Shown here: positions 24,946-34,540 of the stretch, piece after piece | Numbering within the stretch: the first letter of the stretch is position 1 | Layout of the letters: every line of letters begins with the position of its first letter | Assembly (NCBI GenBank): GCA_020635815.1 | Contig: JACJZB010000002.1 | Location: 310,001 to 374,000 of the forward strand | Source: Flavobacteriales bacterium | GTDB taxonomy: Bacteria; Bacteroidota; Bacteroidia; Flavobacteriales_E; Vicingaceae | Reading direction: 5' to 3' | Length of the DNA stretch: 64,000 nucleotides | Notes under the pieces: generated by a model | Told to the model about the DNA's origin: nothing | Databases searched by the model: none | The model's input: the letters and a program-made list of their open reading frames with translations, nothing else | Position numbers and translations under genes: made by a program

Positions 24946-26481
24946 ATGGCAACAAACGAAGATAATTTAAAACAAATCATATCTCATGCAAAAGAGTATG
25001 GGTATGTATTTCAATCAAGTGACATTTATGACGGACTTAGTGCCGTTTATGATTATGGGCAACTTGGAAGCGAGTTAAAAAATAATATTAAAAGCTATTG
25101 GTGGAAAGCCATGGTGCAAATGCATGAAAATATAGTTGGGATTGATGCTGCTATATTTATGCATCCTGAAACTTGGAAAGCCTCTGGACATGTTGATGCT
25201 TTTAACGACCCATTGATTGACAATAAAGACTCTAAAAAAAGATATAGAGCTGATGTTTTAATTGAAGAGTACGTTGAAAAAATTCGTTTAAAAATTCAGA
25301 AAGACGTTGACAAAGGAATCAACAAATTTGGCAACGATTTTGATAAGGAGCAATTTTTAGCTACAAACCCAAACGTGCTTCGTAACCAAGCTAAGATTGA
25401 TGAAATAAATGACCGTTTTAAGGAGGCTTTAAATAATGATGATTTAGCAGCTGTTAAAACATTAATTGAAGATTTAGGAATTGCTTGCCCAATAAGTGGC
25501 TCTAAAAACTGGACAGATGTTAAACAATTTAATTTAATGTTTAGCACCGAAATTGGTTCAGTTGCCGATGCTGCTAATAAAATTTATTTACGACCTGAAA
25601 CCGCTCAAGGTATATTTGTGAATTTTTTAAATGTTCAAAAAACAGGCAGAATGAAAATTCCTTTTGGGATAGCTCAAATAGGAAAAGCCTTTAGAAATGA
25701 AATAGTTGCTCGTCAGTTTATTTTCCGTATGCGTGAATTTGAACAAATGGAAATGCAATTTTTTGTTCGTCCAGGTGAGGAAATGAAATGGTATGAATAC
25801 TGGAAAGAACAACGTATAAAATGGCACAAATCATTAGGAATGACTGATGATTATTACCGTTTTCACGACCATGTTAAATTGGCTCATTATGCCAATGCGG
25901 CTTGTGATATCGAATTTAATTTTCCGATGGGCTTTAAAGAGTTAGAAGGTATCCATTCCAGAACCGATTTTGATTTAAAACAACACGAAAAACATTCTGG
26001 TAAAAAATTACAATATTTTGACCCTGAAATTAATGAAAACTATGTGCCTTACGTTGTAGAAACCTCTATTGGTTTAGACCGTATGTTCTTAGCTTTACTT
26101 TCTTACTCTTATCAAGAAGAAAAGTTAGAAGATGGTTCGGAAAGAGTTGTTTTGAAATTACCAGCAATTGTAGCTCCAGTAAAAGTAGCTGTAATGCCCT
26201 TAACTAAAAAAGATGGTTTACCAGAAAAAGCTAGAGAATTGTTAAACAATTTAAAGTTCGATTATAATTGTCAGTATGATGAAAAAGACTCGATGGGAAA
26301 ACGATACAGAAGACAAGATGCTATTGGTACTCCATTTTGTATAACTGTTGACCACCAAACATTAGAAGATAACACAGTAACCATTAGAGATAGGGATACG
26401 ATGCAGCAAGAGCGAATAGCAATTGCAGACCTAGAAAAACTTTTAAAAGATAAGTTTGATTTAAGGAAGTCGTTGAAATAG
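24946..26481 (+). CDS. glyS: glycyl-tRNA synthetase, alpha2 class II type
   Basis: 511 residues from the ATG at 24946; upstream in-frame codons back to 24769 overlap the MscS start and encode a non-conserved basic lead, so this start is preferred. MATNEDNLKQIISHAKEYGYVFQSS is the usual N-terminus of the eukaryote-like single-chain enzyme. Class II motifs: motif 2 region FRNEIVARQFIFRMREFEQMEMQFF, motif 3 region YVVETSIGLDRMFLALL; the C-terminal anticodon-binding domain starts near VKVAVMPLTKKDGLPEKA. Charges tRNA-Gly in the cytoplasm. A strong terminator follows. Confidence 0.96.
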   Translation: MATNEDNLKQIISHAKEYGYVFQSSDIYDGLSAVYDYGQLGSELKNNIKSYWWKAMVQMHENIVGIDAAIFMHPETWKASGHVDAFNDPLIDNKDSKKRYRADVLIEEYVEKIRLKIQKDVDKGINKFGNDFDKEQFLATNPNVLRNQAKIDEINDRFKEALNNDDLAAVKTLIEDLGIACPISGSKNWTDVKQFNLMFSTEIGSVADAANKIYLRPETAQGIFVNFLNVQKTGRMKIPFGIAQIGKAFRNEIVARQFIFRMREFEQMEMQFFVRPGEEMKWYEYWKEQRIKWHKSLGMTDDYYRFHDHVKLAHYANAACDIEFNFPMGFKELEGIHSRTDFDLKQHEKHSGKKLQYFDPEINENYVPYVVETSIGLDRMFLALLSYSYQEEKLEDGSERVVLKLPAIVAPVKVAVMPLTKKDGLPEKARELLNNLKFDYNCQYDEKDSMGKRYRRQDAIGTPFCITVDHQTLEDNTVTIRDRDTMQQERIAIADLEKLLKDKFDLRKSLK

Positions 26482-26484
26482 ATA

Positions 26485-26523
26485 GCAACAAAAAAGCCGA
26501 GCATTGCTCGGCTTTTTTGTTGC
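26485..26523. terminator. strong rho-independent terminator after glyS
   Basis: A perfect 18-bp stem, GCAACAAAAAAGCCGAGC, loop ATT, and its complement ending GGCTTTTTTGTTGC, directly after the stop codon. The gap to the next gene (26671) shows nothing else but a TAACGTTA-centred palindromic word near 26643. Confidence 0.9.
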
Positions 26524-26670
26524 ATTTTTTTTCTATTTATCATCGACGCCATCTCCTCTTTTTTTTTAAACAACACTCTTATTACTTTCATTCACCATTA
26601 ATTAATTGATATTCACCATTTTTTAGCTCTATCTTTTTTATGTTAACGTTACATATAAAAAAGAAGAGCC

Positions 26671-27234
26671 ATGTTTTTTAAACCTCCATATGTATATATT
26701 GTAGATGATAATTCTATCAGTCTAAAAATTCTACAAAAAAAAATAATGGCTATAATTAAATGTAGAGTTAGAACATTTACAACCGCAGAAGAGTGTCTTC
26801 AAACAATAGAGCTACGTAAACCTAAACTTATAATTGCTGATTATTATTTAGATTCTGCATATAAAAAACGAATGAATGGAGATAGCTTGCTTAGCAAAGT
26901 AAAAGTAAAGTATCCTAAAATACCTGTAATTATGTATTCATCTACTGATAGTATTAAATTAATTGTTCAGCTAATTAAATTAGGAGCGAATGATTTTATA
27001 CCAAGAGATAAATCATTTATTACTGAAGTTACAAAAGCCGCATCTGTTTGTTTAAATAAAAGAACATTAAGCTTCAAAACCCTAAGTTCTAAATATATTG
27101 GGTTTGTAACATTCTTATTAATCTTATTTTTAATTACTTATTATATTAATCCTGAATGGCTATTACACTTAGGACTATTTAGTGTTTTTATTTTAATTGT
27201 ATTAAGAGTTTCAATGAAATTTTCAAAAAAATAA
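26671..27234 (+). CDS. response-regulator receiver with two C-terminal membrane helices
   Basis: 187 residues. Receiver domain about 5-130: YIVDDNSIS (acid pair), phospho-Asp in LIIADYYLD, Ser/Thr at MYSSTDS, Lys in FIPRDKS. Instead of an output domain it ends with two hydrophobic helices (IGFVTFLLILFLITYYI and LHLGLFSVFILIVLRVS). Such a membrane-tethered receiver is unusual. First of seven signalling genes that run to 33084 in the same direction; probably a relay or phosphate-sink component. Confidence 0.85.
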   Translation: MFFKPPYVYIVDDNSISLKILQKKIMAIIKCRVRTFTTAEECLQTIELRKPKLIIADYYLDSAYKKRMNGDSLLSKVKVKYPKIPVIMYSSTDSIKLIVQLIKLGANDFIPRDKSFITEVTKAASVCLNKRTLSFKTLSSKYIGFVTFLLILFLITYYINPEWLLHLGLFSVFILIVLRVSMKFSKK

Positions 27235-27256
27235 TTACTCACTAAAATTTAAAGCC

Positions 27257-27814
27257 ATGAATTCTACAGCTACATATCATCACATACGAAATAAAAAGAG
27301 GACTAGAACCTCGTCTTCTACTCCGAAGTATAAAATATTTATTGTTGAAGATAATCATTCAAGCCAAATGTTTTTAGAGAAATATCTAAATACAATGCCT
27401 AATTGTCCTCATGACAAAAAACCTAATTTAGAAATAGTTTCTTTTGACACAGGAGAAGAGTGTTTATTAGCAATGAATCAGAATCCTGATATAGTCATTC
27501 TCGATTTCTATTTAGATGAATCAAATACCGAAGCATTAAATGGGTTACAAATCTTAAAGAAGATAAAAAGCAAACCCCGTGCTCCAAAAGTTATTGTAAT
27601 GAGTGGACAAGAAAATGTAATGGTTACAGCCGAGCTATATAACAAGGGAGCTTCTGATTATATTTCAAAAGAACATTACGGAATTGTTAGAGTAGGTCAA
27701 TCTATAATAAGGTTAATTAACGAGCTTGAACTTGAAAAGAAAAAACGTTCTAGAAATATATTAATAGGTTTCATCATTTTTATCATTGGTCTTCTCTCAG
27801 GATTATATTTTTGA
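27257..27814 (+). CDS. response-regulator receiver with C-terminal membrane anchor
   Basis: 185 residues. Receiver about 28-160: FIVEDNHSS, phospho-Asp in IVILDFYLDES, VIVMSGQEN, YISKEH. The tail RNILIGFIIFIIGLLSGLYF is a single membrane helix at the extreme C-terminus, so the protein looks tail-anchored. The DFYLDExNTEALNGLQILKK core shows close relationship to the receivers at 26671 and 32677, implying duplications within the cluster. 22 bases after the preceding gene. Confidence 0.85.
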   Translation: MNSTATYHHIRNKKRTRTSSSTPKYKIFIVEDNHSSQMFLEKYLNTMPNCPHDKKPNLEIVSFDTGEECLLAMNQNPDIVILDFYLDESNTEALNGLQILKKIKSKPRAPKVIVMSGQENVMVTAELYNKGASDYISKEHYGIVRVGQSIIRLINELELEKKKRSRNILIGFIIFIIGLLSGLYF

Positions 27815-27844
27815 TGTTATCACTTAAATGATATAAATTTGAGT

Positions 27845-28534
27845 ATGATGATAAGATGCAATATAATAGATGACGATAAAGTCTTTACAAAAATTTTAGA
27901 ACACTACATTTCAACGGTTAGTTATTTAAGTCATCAAGAAACCTACCATGATAGTAGTCTTGCTTTTAATAAAATTAATATCAATGATACCGATTTAATT
28001 TTTTTAGACATGGAAATTCCTCAAATGCATGGGCTAGATTTCTTAAAAGCACTTAGTAACAAGCCTGCAATTGTATTTGTATCGAAAAGCAAGACTTACG
28101 GACCAGAAGCTTTTGAGTATAACGCTATTGATTATCTTCATAAACCTATTTCTTTAAATAGGTTTTTAAATTGTGCTAATAAAATTCGTTCACATTTTGA
28201 AATGAAGATGCCAACAACTGAAAATGATAGTATTTTTATTAGAAATGAAGGAGTTTGGTTAAAAATATCTACAGAAAACATTCTTTATATAAAAGCGGAT
28301 AACAACCATGTTATAATAAAAACAGATGAAAACAAATATAGAACCAATGAAAAACTAAAAGATATTGCTGAAAAATTATCAAAAAATGATTTTATGCAAA
28401 TCCATCGATCTTATATTGTTCAATTAAATAAAATATCGCGAATAGATGGGGAAGTTTTAGAAATTAACACAAAAACTCTTCCTATTAGTAGAACTTATCT
28501 AAATAAATTATATAACCGATTAAACTTAACTTAA
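27845..28534 (+). CDS. LytTR-family response regulator
   Basis: 229 residues from the ATG at 27845 (an upstream TTG at 27839 is possible). Receiver: NIIDDDKVF, phospho-Asp in LIFLDMEIPQMHGLDF, FVSKS, LHKPIS. LytTR DNA-binding domain from about 125: DSIFIRNEGVWLKISTENILYIKADNNHVIIKT, FMQIHRSYIVQLNKI. The only DNA-binding protein in the cluster and therefore its likely transcriptional output. Confidence 0.92.
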   Translation: MMIRCNIIDDDKVFTKILEHYISTVSYLSHQETYHDSSLAFNKININDTDLIFLDMEIPQMHGLDFLKALSNKPAIVFVSKSKTYGPEAFEYNAIDYLHKPISLNRFLNCANKIRSHFEMKMPTTENDSIFIRNEGVWLKISTENILYIKADNNHVIIKTDENKYRTNEKLKDIAEKLSKNDFMQIHRSYIVQLNKISRIDGEVLEINTKTLPISRTYLNKLYNRLNLT

Positions 28535-28538
28535 ACTC

Positions 28539-28895
28539 ATGAACAAAAAAGTTTTTTTGAACCAAAAGCAACAAATTGAGCTAGGTTTTGACAAGAAACT
28601 TAATGAAGAAGAATTAAAATCCATGCTTAACGTAGCAACTACTCTTATTAAAAAAATAAGAGAAAAGGACCTTCCTGTTTACCTACTTGCAAATGTTAAT
28701 GATTTAAATAATTTAACAATAGGAGCTAGAAGTTATGGATCGGCATGGTTATTAAAACAACCCATTAACAAAATTGCCATATATGGAAATAACCTATTTA
28801 TGAAACACTTTATTAGAATGCTATCTGAAGGATTGGGCTTAAATGATAAAATAAAGTTTTTCACAACAAAAAAAGAAGCTGAAAAATGGCTTTAA
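28539..28895 (+). CDS. STAS/SpoIIAA-like small protein
   Basis: 118 residues. Alternating strands and helices with the ending KIKFFTTKKEAEKWL, the C-terminal signature of SpoIIAA-like STAS proteins in Bacteroidota; the N-terminal third is less typical. No phospho-Ser motif can be assigned. Lies 4 bases after the LytTR gene and 6 before the hybrid kinase gene, so it should work with them, perhaps as a regulator that binds one of the signalling proteins. Confidence 0.55.
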   Translation: MNKKVFLNQKQQIELGFDKKLNEEELKSMLNVATTLIKKIREKDLPVYLLANVNDLNNLTIGARSYGSAWLLKQPINKIAIYGNNLFMKHFIRMLSEGLGLNDKIKFFTTKKEAEKWL

Positions 28896-28901
28896 AATAG
28901 T

Positions 28902-31900
28902 ATGAAAAAAGGAAAATTAAATAGAAATCAATTAGCTTATCTAAAGGAAAAACTTAAGCCTATTGAGGATCTATTTTTATCCATAGCCATTGGAAACTAT
29001 AACTTAAATTTTGAATTTCCTAAAGAAGAAGATGAGTTTACAGGTTTATATACTGGTATTAAGCTTATGCTTGATTCATCCCAAGAAAAACTAGATGAAC
29101 TAAAAAATTTAAACCAACAACTAAAAAATATTTCCAAGAAAAAAGGAGTACTTCTTGAAGAACTTCAAGAAATTTCTCACATAGGTAGTTGGGAATGGAA
29201 TATTACAAACGATACCATTTCTTGTTCTAATGAGGTGTTAAAAATATTTGGCATTAAATCTAAAAAGGAAAAACTAAGCTATGATTCTTTACTTAAACTT
29301 ACACACCCTCAAGATGTAAAAATTGTAGATTACATTTTTAGAAAAGCATTTTACGATCATAATCCTTTTAAAATTCATCAAAGAATTGTGTTAAAGGAAG
29401 ATCATATAAAATTTATTGAGATACGAGGTGCTGTTGAAGTAAACAAAAAAGACCACCCTCTAAAAATGTATGGAACCATACAAGATATTAGTACGATAAA
29501 AGCAACCAAAGAGAAATTATTTCTAGCAAAACAACAACTAGAAGCAAAAGTAGATGAAAGAACTCGTGATTTAAAAAGAGCTTATAGGAACCTGGAAAAA
29601 GAAATGGCTCTTAAAGAACAATCGCTTTTAAAAGAAAAAGAGCTAGCTACTATTGTTGAATCAAGCAGTGATGCCATAATAAGTAAAACACTAGATGGTT
29701 ACATTAAAATATGGAATTTAGGTGCTACTAAAATGTATGGATATAGTGCTGATGAAATGATAGGAAATCACATCTCTAAATTAATACCTGAATATAAATT
29801 ACAAGAATATTACGATTCCATGGATAAAATTGCAGGTGGACAACCAGTTGCAGCATTTCAAACCGTAAGAAAAACTAAAGATGGAACCCTCATTAATGTA
29901 AGCGTCTCACTCTCTTGTATTAAAGATAATCTTGGAAACGTTATTGGTGCATCTGCAATTGCCATAGATATTACCGAGAGAAAAAAAATTGAGTATGAAC
30001 TAAAACAAAGTGAAGAAAAATATAGAACCCTTGTGGAAACTATGAACGAAGGGGTTTTGATAGTAGATAATGATAATACTATACTTTTTTCGAATGATTT
30101 TATGTGTAAAATTCTTGGATATGAACTGAATGAAATTCTAGGTAAAAACACATTTAATTTTATAGCAGACGAAACTGACAAAAAAGAAATGTCTCAAGTA
30201 ATTAAAACCTTAAAAAAAGGAGAACCCAGCAAATATGAAATTCAATTATTAACCAAGAACAAACAAAAACTCTGGTTGCTTGTAAGTAGCTCACCAACTT
30301 ATGATAATCATGGAAAAATTATAGGTTCTGTTAGTTTGCATACAAATATTACCAACCGTAAATTAATGGAAGAAGAGTTAAATTCTATTGCAAATATTCC
30401 TGAAGAAAACCCCAACCCAACTTTTAGATTTTCTGTTCATGGTCAAGTATTAATGTATGCAAACCCCGCGAGTAGTGCTACATTAAACTTCTTTGACAAC
30501 GAGGACAACAAAGATATACGTCAAGAATGGATTAAAGAAATTAATAAGGTTTATCAATTAGGAACTCCAATAAAAAAAGAATTACCGGTAAAAAATCAAA
30601 CATATATGTGTACGATAGTTCCTGTTCCAGAGAATGGATACGTAAATGTATATGCTGTAGATATTACCGCAACTAAAGAAGCTGAAGCTGAAATTAGAAA
30701 ATTATCTCTCGTATTATCAAAAACAGAAAATGCTGTTTTTATTGCTGATAAAAATGGAGTAATTCAATGGGTAAATGAAGGGTTTAGGAAAATAACTGGC
30801 TATTCAATGGAAGAAGTGATAGGAACAACTGGAGAACAACTAAGAAAAGGACGTAAAACAGGATTAAATAGAAATCATCCCTACTTCAATAAAATGCTCA
30901 CTACTAAACAATCTGTTTCTTATGAATCTCATAATTTTAAAAAAAACGGAAAAGAATATTGGGCAATTACAACTCTTACACCTGTTTTTGACAACAATCA
31001 AAACCTCGAAAGTATTATTGCTATTGATACCGATATTACTTATAAAAAACAAGCTGAAAAAGAAATCTTAAAGGCCAAGAAAATTGCGGAAGAATCTGCT
31101 AAAGCAAAAGAACTATTCTTAGCTAATATGAGTCATGAAATTAGAACCCCCATGAATGCAATTATGGGAATAATTCAATTACTTAAAGATACTAGATTAA
31201 ATAAAACTCAACTAGAATACTTAAAATCGATGGATTTTGCAGGAGAAAATCTATTACGAATTATTAACGATGTTTTAGACCTTGCAAAAATTGAATCGGG
31301 TAAAATGAGTATTGAAAAAATACCATTTAATCTTAATGAATTAATAAAGGACTTATTTAGTTCTCTTCATCATCGTGTGAATGAAAAAGATATACGGCTA
31401 ATAAAAGTAATTGACAAAAATGTACCTAATGAAATAATAGGGGATCCTGTTCGGCTAAACCAAATACTAATTAATTTGATTAGCAATGCCATAAAGTTTA
31501 CTAAAGAAGGGTTTATAAAACTTCATGTTGCTGCAACTAATACAACTAATAATACAGTTAATGTTAAATTCCAAATTAAAGATACTGGCATAGGAATTCA
31601 TAAAGATATGCACACCGTTATTTTTTCTGATTTTGAGCAAGCTAATAAAGAAACCACCCGAAAATACGGTGGTACTGGATTAGGTCTTTCTATTGTAAAA
31701 AGATTATTAACCTTGCAAGATGGCTCTATTACGCTTGAAAGTACTGAAGGCGAAGGATCTACATTTACATTTGAAATTCCTTACACTATAAGTTCTTTGA
31801 AAGACGCATCAAAAACAACTCATACTTTTAGTGATTCTGATAATAACCTACTGATTAACCAAAAAGCCCTATTAATAGAAGATAATATCTTAAATCAAAT

Positions 31901-32228
31901 GGTAGCAACAAAGTTTCTTGAGAGTATGGGACTAAAAATTGATATAGCAAATAACGGTTTAGAAGGCATTGATACACTTGCAAAAAAATCTTACGATATT
32001 ATTTTAATGGATATCCAAATGCCAAAAATGGATGGTTATACTGCTGCTTCATACATAAGAACTAAAATGAAAGGTAAAAAAAGTCAAATACCTATTTTAG
32101 CTATGACTGCTCATGCCATTAGTGGAGAAAAAGAAAAATGTATTAATGTAGGCATGAATGACTACATCACTAAACCTTTAAAAAGAGAACATCTTAAAAT
32201 GAAGATAATTAACCTTTTAAAAAAATAA
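28902..32228 (+). CDS. soluble hybrid histidine kinase with five PAS domains
   Basis: 1108 residues without a membrane segment. Order: HAMP-like helical region (about 15-75), PAS 1 (about 85-200, SHIGSWEWNITND), PAS 2 (245-365, IVESSSDAIISKTLDGYIKI), PAS 3 (370-490), a degenerate PAS 4 (495-590), PAS 5 (600-720, NAVFIADKNGVIQWVNEGF). Then HisKA with phospho-His in NMSHEIRTPMNA (about 742), HATPase (N box LISNAIKFT, DTGIGI, GGTGLGLSI) and a C-terminal receiver (phospho-Asp in IILMDIQMPKMDG). Cytoplasmic multi-input sensor; the HPt gene 3 bases downstream is its likely phosphotransfer partner. Confidence 0.95.
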   Translation: MKKGKLNRNQLAYLKEKLKPIEDLFLSIAIGNYNLNFEFPKEEDEFTGLYTGIKLMLDSSQEKLDELKNLNQQLKNISKKKGVLLEELQEISHIGSWEWNITNDTISCSNEVLKIFGIKSKKEKLSYDSLLKLTHPQDVKIVDYIFRKAFYDHNPFKIHQRIVLKEDHIKFIEIRGAVEVNKKDHPLKMYGTIQDISTIKATKEKLFLAKQQLEAKVDERTRDLKRAYRNLEKEMALKEQSLLKEKELATIVESSSDAIISKTLDGYIKIWNLGATKMYGYSADEMIGNHISKLIPEYKLQEYYDSMDKIAGGQPVAAFQTVRKTKDGTLINVSVSLSCIKDNLGNVIGASAIAIDITERKKIEYELKQSEEKYRTLVETMNEGVLIVDNDNTILFSNDFMCKILGYELNEILGKNTFNFIADETDKKEMSQVIKTLKKGEPSKYEIQLLTKNKQKLWLLVSSSPTYDNHGKIIGSVSLHTNITNRKLMEEELNSIANIPEENPNPTFRFSVHGQVLMYANPASSATLNFFDNEDNKDIRQEWIKEINKVYQLGTPIKKELPVKNQTYMCTIVPVPENGYVNVYAVDITATKEAEAEIRKLSLVLSKTENAVFIADKNGVIQWVNEGFRKITGYSMEEVIGTTGEQLRKGRKTGLNRNHPYFNKMLTTKQSVSYESHNFKKNGKEYWAITTLTPVFDNNQNLESIIAIDTDITYKKQAEKEILKAKKIAEESAKAKELFLANMSHEIRTPMNAIMGIIQLLKDTRLNKTQLEYLKSMDFAGENLLRIINDVLDLAKIESGKMSIEKIPFNLNELIKDLFSSLHHRVNEKDIRLIKVIDKNVPNEIIGDPVRLNQILINLISNAIKFTKEGFIKLHVAATNTTNNTVNVKFQIKDTGIGIHKDMHTVIFSDFEQANKETTRKYGGTGLGLSIVKRLLTLQDGSITLESTEGEGSTFTFEIPYTISSLKDASKTTHTFSDSDNNLLINQKALLIEDNILNQMVATKFLESMGLKIDIANNGLEGIDTLAKKSYDIILMDIQMPKMDGYTAASYIRTKMKGKKSQIPILAMTAHAISGEKEKCINVGMNDYITKPLKREHLKMKIINLLKK

Positions 32229-32231
32229 GTT

Positions 32232-32561
32232 ATGATAGACAAGCAAAAAATAAAAGACATGATCGGATGTGATGACAAATTTCTTGCAGAATTATTAGAA
32301 AAATTCATATCTGAATCTATTGAATCAATGGATCAAATAAATAAATCGTTAGCGAAACAAGATTGGGATTCATTAAAAGGATCGGCTCATAAAATGCTGA
32401 GTTCTACTCGTATATTTGAAATGGACGAGCTAACCACCTTATTTAAAAAGATTGAAATTCTTGCAACCGAACAAGTAAATACTAAACAAATACATCCATT
32501 GGTGGACGAATTAAATACTCAAATCAAAATTACTTTCAATGAAATAAGAAGCATTATTTAA
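32232..32561 (+). CDS. HPt phosphotransfer protein
   Basis: 109 residues, helical throughout. The phospho-accepting histidine is in LKGSAHKMLSSTR (His53), the HPt motif. Starts 3 bases after the hybrid kinase stop. Expected to carry phosphate from the kinase's receiver to the separate receivers of the cluster. Confidence 0.9.
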   Translation: MIDKQKIKDMIGCDDKFLAELLEKFISESIESMDQINKSLAKQDWDSLKGSAHKMLSSTRIFEMDELTTLFKKIEILATEQVNTKQIHPLVDELNTQIKITFNEIRSII

Positions 32562-32676
32562 CTTTCAGCATCATTTTATTGTTGTTTACCTTGTTAATTT
32601 AAGATTTCACCATTTTCAAGCCACAAACTTTAATAATAATCGTATAAAGTACACACAGTAAACAACTATAGAAATC

Positions 32677-33084
32677 ATGAAAAATAAAGACTTAATATAT
32701 ATCGTAGAAGATAGTGATATTATTAGGGATGTGGTATCTCTCGTATTTTCATCTAAACAAAACACTATCGTAAAATCATATAAAACAGGGGAGGAACTGT
32801 GTTCAGATATAAAAGATGAAACTCCTCATCTATTAATTCTTGATTACTATTTAAATGCACATGATAAAAATGCAATGAATGGGTATGATGTTCTAAAAAA
32901 ATTAGTTGAAAAAAATAAAAAGATCAATACAATCCTACTTTCTGGGATGCATGATGAAACCAAAATCGAACAATTAAAGAGTTTAGGTGTTGTAGATTTT
33001 ATCGATAAAAATGTTGATAATCTTTTCGAAGAGTTAGAATCTGCTTACTCTAAATATTTTCAACCAAGCATTGGAGCAAGTTAA
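32677..33084 (+). CDS. stand-alone response-regulator receiver
   Basis: 135 residues: YIVEDSDII acid pair, phospho-Asp in LLILDYYLNAHDKNAMNGYDVLKKL, ILLSGMHD, FIDKNV. A single domain with no output and no membrane tail. Closest in motif to the membrane-tailed receivers at 26671 and 27257. Separated from the HPt gene by 115 bases that may hold a separate promoter. Confidence 0.88.
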   Translation: MKNKDLIYIVEDSDIIRDVVSLVFSSKQNTIVKSYKTGEELCSDIKDETPHLLILDYYLNAHDKNAMNGYDVLKKLVEKNKKINTILLSGMHDETKIEQLKSLGVVDFIDKNVDNLFEELESAYSKYFQPSIGAS

Positions 33085-33104
33085 ACTAAGTCGTTTTCCT
33101 AGCT

Positions 33105-33464
33105 TTAATTTTCATCATCTTCGTCGTCATCGTCTCCATCGCCATAGTCTTCGTCGTCGTCATCATCTGATATCGCATCTTCATCCTCAACATCATTTAC
33201 CTCATCAATATCATCGTCAAAATCATCTTCGTCTTCGTCATCATCGTCATCAACTGGTTTATAAGTTGATTTTTTTTCATCATCAACTATTACTAAAAAG
33301 TTAACAGGCTCCCCATCTTCTTCTCCCTCCATTAAAAATCCTTCTTCCATACTTCCTTGATATGGAAAGTCAAAAAATTTAACATCTTCATCTTCTAAAG
33401 TTTGTCTAATTAATTTTCTCATTGCTGGAGAAACCTTAGAATACTTTATTACCTTTTTTTTCAT
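33105..33464 (-). CDS. small protein with long acidic tail, hypothetical
   Basis: 119 residues. Residues 1-70 are folded-looking (KVIKYSKVSPAMRKLIRQTLEDED, GEPVNFLVIVDDEKKSTYKPV); the rest is almost entirely Asp and Glu. No family recognised. An acidic tail of this kind may mimic nucleic acid or bind cations. Codon content (GAT-rich tract) is low-complexity, but the N-terminal half argues for a real gene. Lies alone between convergent and divergent neighbours. Confidence 0.65.
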   Translation of the reverse strand: MKKKVIKYSKVSPAMRKLIRQTLEDEDVKFFDFPYQGSMEEGFLMEGEEDGEPVNFLVIVDDEKKSTYKPVDDDDDEDEDDFDDDIDEVNDVEDEDAISDDDDDEDYGDGDDDDEDDEN

Positions 33465-33661
33465 CTATAGTTGAGTTTTAATGGGTCAAATATAAATTTT
33501 ATCTCAAAATAAAATTCAATTTAAAAAAAATATTTTACTTTTTTTTTGACTTCCTAATTTTAACCTTTTTAAAATAAACAAACTGTCGTTTATAAAATCT
33601 TTTAAGTCTCTGGTTTACACCAAATAATTGATGTTACTTTTAATACAAATTAAAAAAATTA

Positions 33662-34540
33662 ATGAGTAAGGTAAAAACATTTCTTTCAAATCTAAATTTC
33701 AAATACTTAGATCATATTTTATTAGTAGTATCGACAATTGTTGTTGCTTTTCTAATCTCATTAATTGTTAGAAAAATAGCTCAAACTATAATTAAAAAAT
33801 ATTCCGAACGGATAAAAGTTGACCCAACCAATTATTCATTCTTAAAAAACTCATTAAGTTTTATTATTTTCTCAATAGCAATCATTTTTATTTTTGTTAA
33901 AATTCCTTTTTTCAACTCATTGGGTAACGCTTTATTTGCTGGAGCTGGAGTTATTGCTGCTATTATTGGTTTTGCCTCTCAAAAAGCATTCTCTAATATT
34001 ATAAGTGGAGTATTTATTTTAATATTTAAACCCTTTAGAGTTGGTGATACCATCAATTTCTCTACCTATAAAGGAGTTGTTGAAGAAATAACGTTAAGGC
34101 ACGTTGTTATTATTGATTATGAAAATAGAAGAATTGTAATTCCAAATAGCATTATTAGCGAAGACACCATTATCAATAGCGATATTACTGACGAAAAAAT
34201 TAGAAAACATTTAGAGTTTGGCATTAGTTACGATTCTAATATTGATAAGGCTATAGAAATTATTCAAAAAGAAGCAGAAAAGCATCCTTTATTGTTAGAT
34301 AATAGGTCTGTAGAAGAAATAAATAATGGAACCCCTAAAGTATTGGTAAGAGTTATTGAGCATGCAGACTTTAAGATTAGACTAAAGGCATATTTATGGA
34401 GTAATAGCAATGATGATTCTTTTGTGTTATGTTGTGATTTACTCAAATCAGTTAAAGAGGAATTTGATAAGCAAGGTATTGAAATTCCATTCCCTTATAG
34501 AACCATCATTTACAAAAACGATTTACCTAAAAATGCTTAA
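33662..34540 (+). CDS. MscS-family mechanosensitive channel
   Basis: 292 residues. Two or three membrane segments, pore helix LFAGAGVIAAIIGFASQKAFSNIISG, beta domain PFRVGDTINFSTYKGVVEEITLRHVVIIDYENRRIVIPNS, and a C-terminal cytoplasmic domain. Typical small MscS. Its stop directly abuts the corA start (0-base gap), so both are one ion-transport transcript. The upstream gap 33465-33661 is AT-rich and shows no other feature. Confidence 0.93.
   Translation: MSKVKTFLSNLNFKYLDHILLVVSTIVVAFLISLIVRKIAQTIIKKYSERIKVDPTNYSFLKNSLSFIIFSIAIIFIFVKIPFFNSLGNALFAGAGVIAAIIGFASQKAFSNIISGVFILIFKPFRVGDTINFSTYKGVVEEITLRHVVIIDYENRRIVIPNSIISEDTIINSDITDEKIRKHLEFGISYDSNIDKAIEIIQKEAEKHPLLLDNRSVEEINNGTPKVLVRVIEHADFKIRLKAYLWSNSNDDSFVLCCDLLKSVKEEFDKQGIEIPFPYRTIIYKNDLPKNA

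Noticed and set aside
33071..33304. His/Arg-rich plus-strand frame
   Set aside because: It is the antisense of the Asp-rich tail of the gene on the minus strand; GAT/GAC runs read as His-rich in that frame.
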